Positions 63,022-64,000 of a stretch of DNA of 64,000 bases are shown here, in pieces. The translations under genes were made by a program, and so were the position numbers. The DNA is from Breoghania corrubedonensis (GTDB lineage Bacteria > Pseudomonadota > Alphaproteobacteria > Rhizobiales > Stappiaceae), in NCBI RefSeq assembly GCF_003053845.1, contig NZ_QAYG01000005.1:248001-312000 (forward strand). Direction: 5' to 3'. The first letter of the stretch is position 1. Every line of letters starts with the position of its first letter. The notes beneath the pieces were generated by a model. That model worked only from the letters and a program-made list of their open reading frames with translations, ran no database searches and was not told the DNA's origin.

Positions 63022-64000
63022 ATGGCAAACAAGATGCTCATCGACGCGGCGCACCCGGAAGAGACCCGGGTCGTCGTGGTGCGCGGCAATCGCGTAGAAG
63101 AGTTTGATTTCGAGGCCGCGAACCGCAAGCAGTTGCGCGGCAACATTTATCTGGCGAAAGTTACTCGCGTAGAACCGTCGCTTCAGGCGGCCTTCGTTGA
63201 TTACGGCGGCAACCGGCACGGATTTCTGGCCTTCTCGGAAATCCACCCCGATTTCTATCAGATCCCCATGGCGGACCGAAAGGCCCTCATGGAGGAGGAA
63301 GAGGAAAACGAGGAAGAGCCGGTCGAGGCAGCGCCTGCGCGTTCCCGGCGTGGATCGCGGGTCCGCAAGAAGGTCGAGCCCGAAGAGGGCGGCGATGAGG
63401 CGGACGACACCGACCTGCAGGACGCGACTGCCGATAACGGCGACGAGTCCGAGGATAACGGATCCGAAGAGAGCGACGAGGATCCGCGCGGCTCGTCCAA
63501 TGGCGATGGCGACGCAGATGACCAGGTCGAGTCCGTCGGCGCAGAAGACGCCATGGAAGAAGTGCCCGTGCGCCGTGCGCGCCCTGCCCGCCGTCACTAC
63601 AAGATCCAGGAAGTGATCAAGCGCCGCCAGGTGCTGCTCGTCCAGGTCGTGAAGGAAGAACGCGGCAACAAGGGTGCGGCGCTCACCACCTATCTGTCTC
63701 TCGCCGGCCGCTATTCGGTGTTGATGCCCAATACCGCCCGTGGTGGCGGCATTTCGCGCAAGATCACCTCCGTCCAGGACCGCAAGCGTCTTAAGGCGAT
63801 CGCCGGTGAGCTGGATGTGCCCGAAGGCATGGGCGTCATCCTGCGCACGGCAGGTGCCAGCCGCACCAAGGCCGAGGTCAAGCGCGACTTCGAGTATCTG
63901 CTTCGGCTGTGGGAGAATGTGCGCGACCTGACGCTCAGGTCCATCGCACCCTGCCTCGTCTACGAGGAAGGCAGCCTGATCAAGCGGTCTATCCGCGATC
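63022..64000 (+). CDS. rne: Ribonuclease E/G, N-terminal part (runs off the edge)
   Basis: The first 326 residues of an RNase E/G family endoribonuclease, cut by the right edge. It starts at ATG 63022 (MANKMLIDAAHPEETRVVVV). The S1 RNA-binding domain begins with RGNIYLAKVTRVEPSLQAAFVDYGGNRHGF and resumes with HYKIQEVIKRRQVLLVQVVKEERG. Between them is a ~100-residue acidic, low-complexity insertion (about residues 92-190) rich in Glu/Asp, as in other alphaproteobacterial RNase E. The catalytic DNase I-like domain continues past the window. It is the core of the RNA degradosome. Confidence 0.95.
   Translation, partial: MANKMLIDAAHPEETRVVVVRGNRVEEFDFEAANRKQLRGNIYLAKVTRVEPSLQAAFVDYGGNRHGFLAFSEIHPDFYQIPMADRKALMEEEEENEEEPVEAAPARSRRGSRVRKKVEPEEGGDEADDTDLQDATADNGDESEDNGSEESDEDPRGSSNGDGDADDQVESVGAEDAMEEVPVRRARPARRHYKIQEVIKRRQVLLVQVVKEERGNKGAALTTYLSLAGRYSVLMPNTARGGGISRKITSVQDRKRLKAIAGELDVPEGMGVILRTAGASRTKAEVKRDFEYLLRLWENVRDLTLRSIAPCLVYEEGSLIKRSIRD

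Overview
The window is a high-GC (about 60-65% by eye), gene-dense stretch of an alphaproteobacterial chromosome, most likely from the order Hyphomicrobiales (Rhizobiales). Supporting features are a BA14K-type protein, the dusB-ntrB-ntrC-ntrY-ntrX cluster, a fused ispDF gene, a pyruvate dehydrogenase E1-beta with its own lipoyl domain, and an RNase E with a large acidic insertion. The genus cannot be fixed from the sequence alone; a Stappiaceae-like relative is a guess. I saw no tRNA, rRNA, CRISPR array, prophage or intact insertion sequence.

Region 1 (1-15.5 kb) is accessory metabolism. A minus-strand set encodes a class I/II aminotransferase, an RraA-fold protein and three translationally coupled PxpB/PxpC/PxpA-type subunits (PxpA runs off the left edge), with a LysR regulator just upstream. 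Next comes a divergent sugar or polyol locus. The minus arm carries an SDR dehydrogenase and a complete CUT1-type ABC importer (ATPase, permease, binding protein, permease). The plus arm carries a DeoR regulator, a BtpA/SgcQ protein, an FGGY kinase and a HAD phosphatase. Repeated CGAACA-type boxes sit in both minus-arm promoter regions. A MITE-like inverted repeat lies between btpA and the kinase gene. This locus is my best candidate for an undescribed pathway.

Region 2 (15-24 kb) is mostly core: BA14K, rlpA, a DacC-like PBP with altered active-site motifs, then tmk-holB-metG-tatD-MBL hydrolase. Region 3 (24-31 kb) holds a TetR-controlled EmrAB-type pump with a clear operator, recX, a MarR/quinone-reductase divergent pair flanked by a perfect 14-bp inverted operator pair, and a SLAC1/TehA-type membrane protein.

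Region 4 (31-48 kb) has mazG, then the minus-strand nitrogen cluster dusB-ntrB-ntrC-ntrY-ntrX followed by trkA-trkH and hfq-hflX. A 1.1-kb gene-free, partly low-GC and hairpin-rich stretch separates trkH from hfq. ispDF, cinA and a small secreted protein of unknown function run the other way.

Region 5 (48-64 kb) holds lipoate and pyruvate dehydrogenase functions (COQ10/RatA protein, lipA, lpdA, pdhC, pdhB, pdhA), then ftsB, prfB with its programmed +1 frameshift, PBP1a, an N-acetylmuramoyl-L-alanine amidase, and the start of rne, which runs off the right edge. Several convincing intrinsic terminators are listed.
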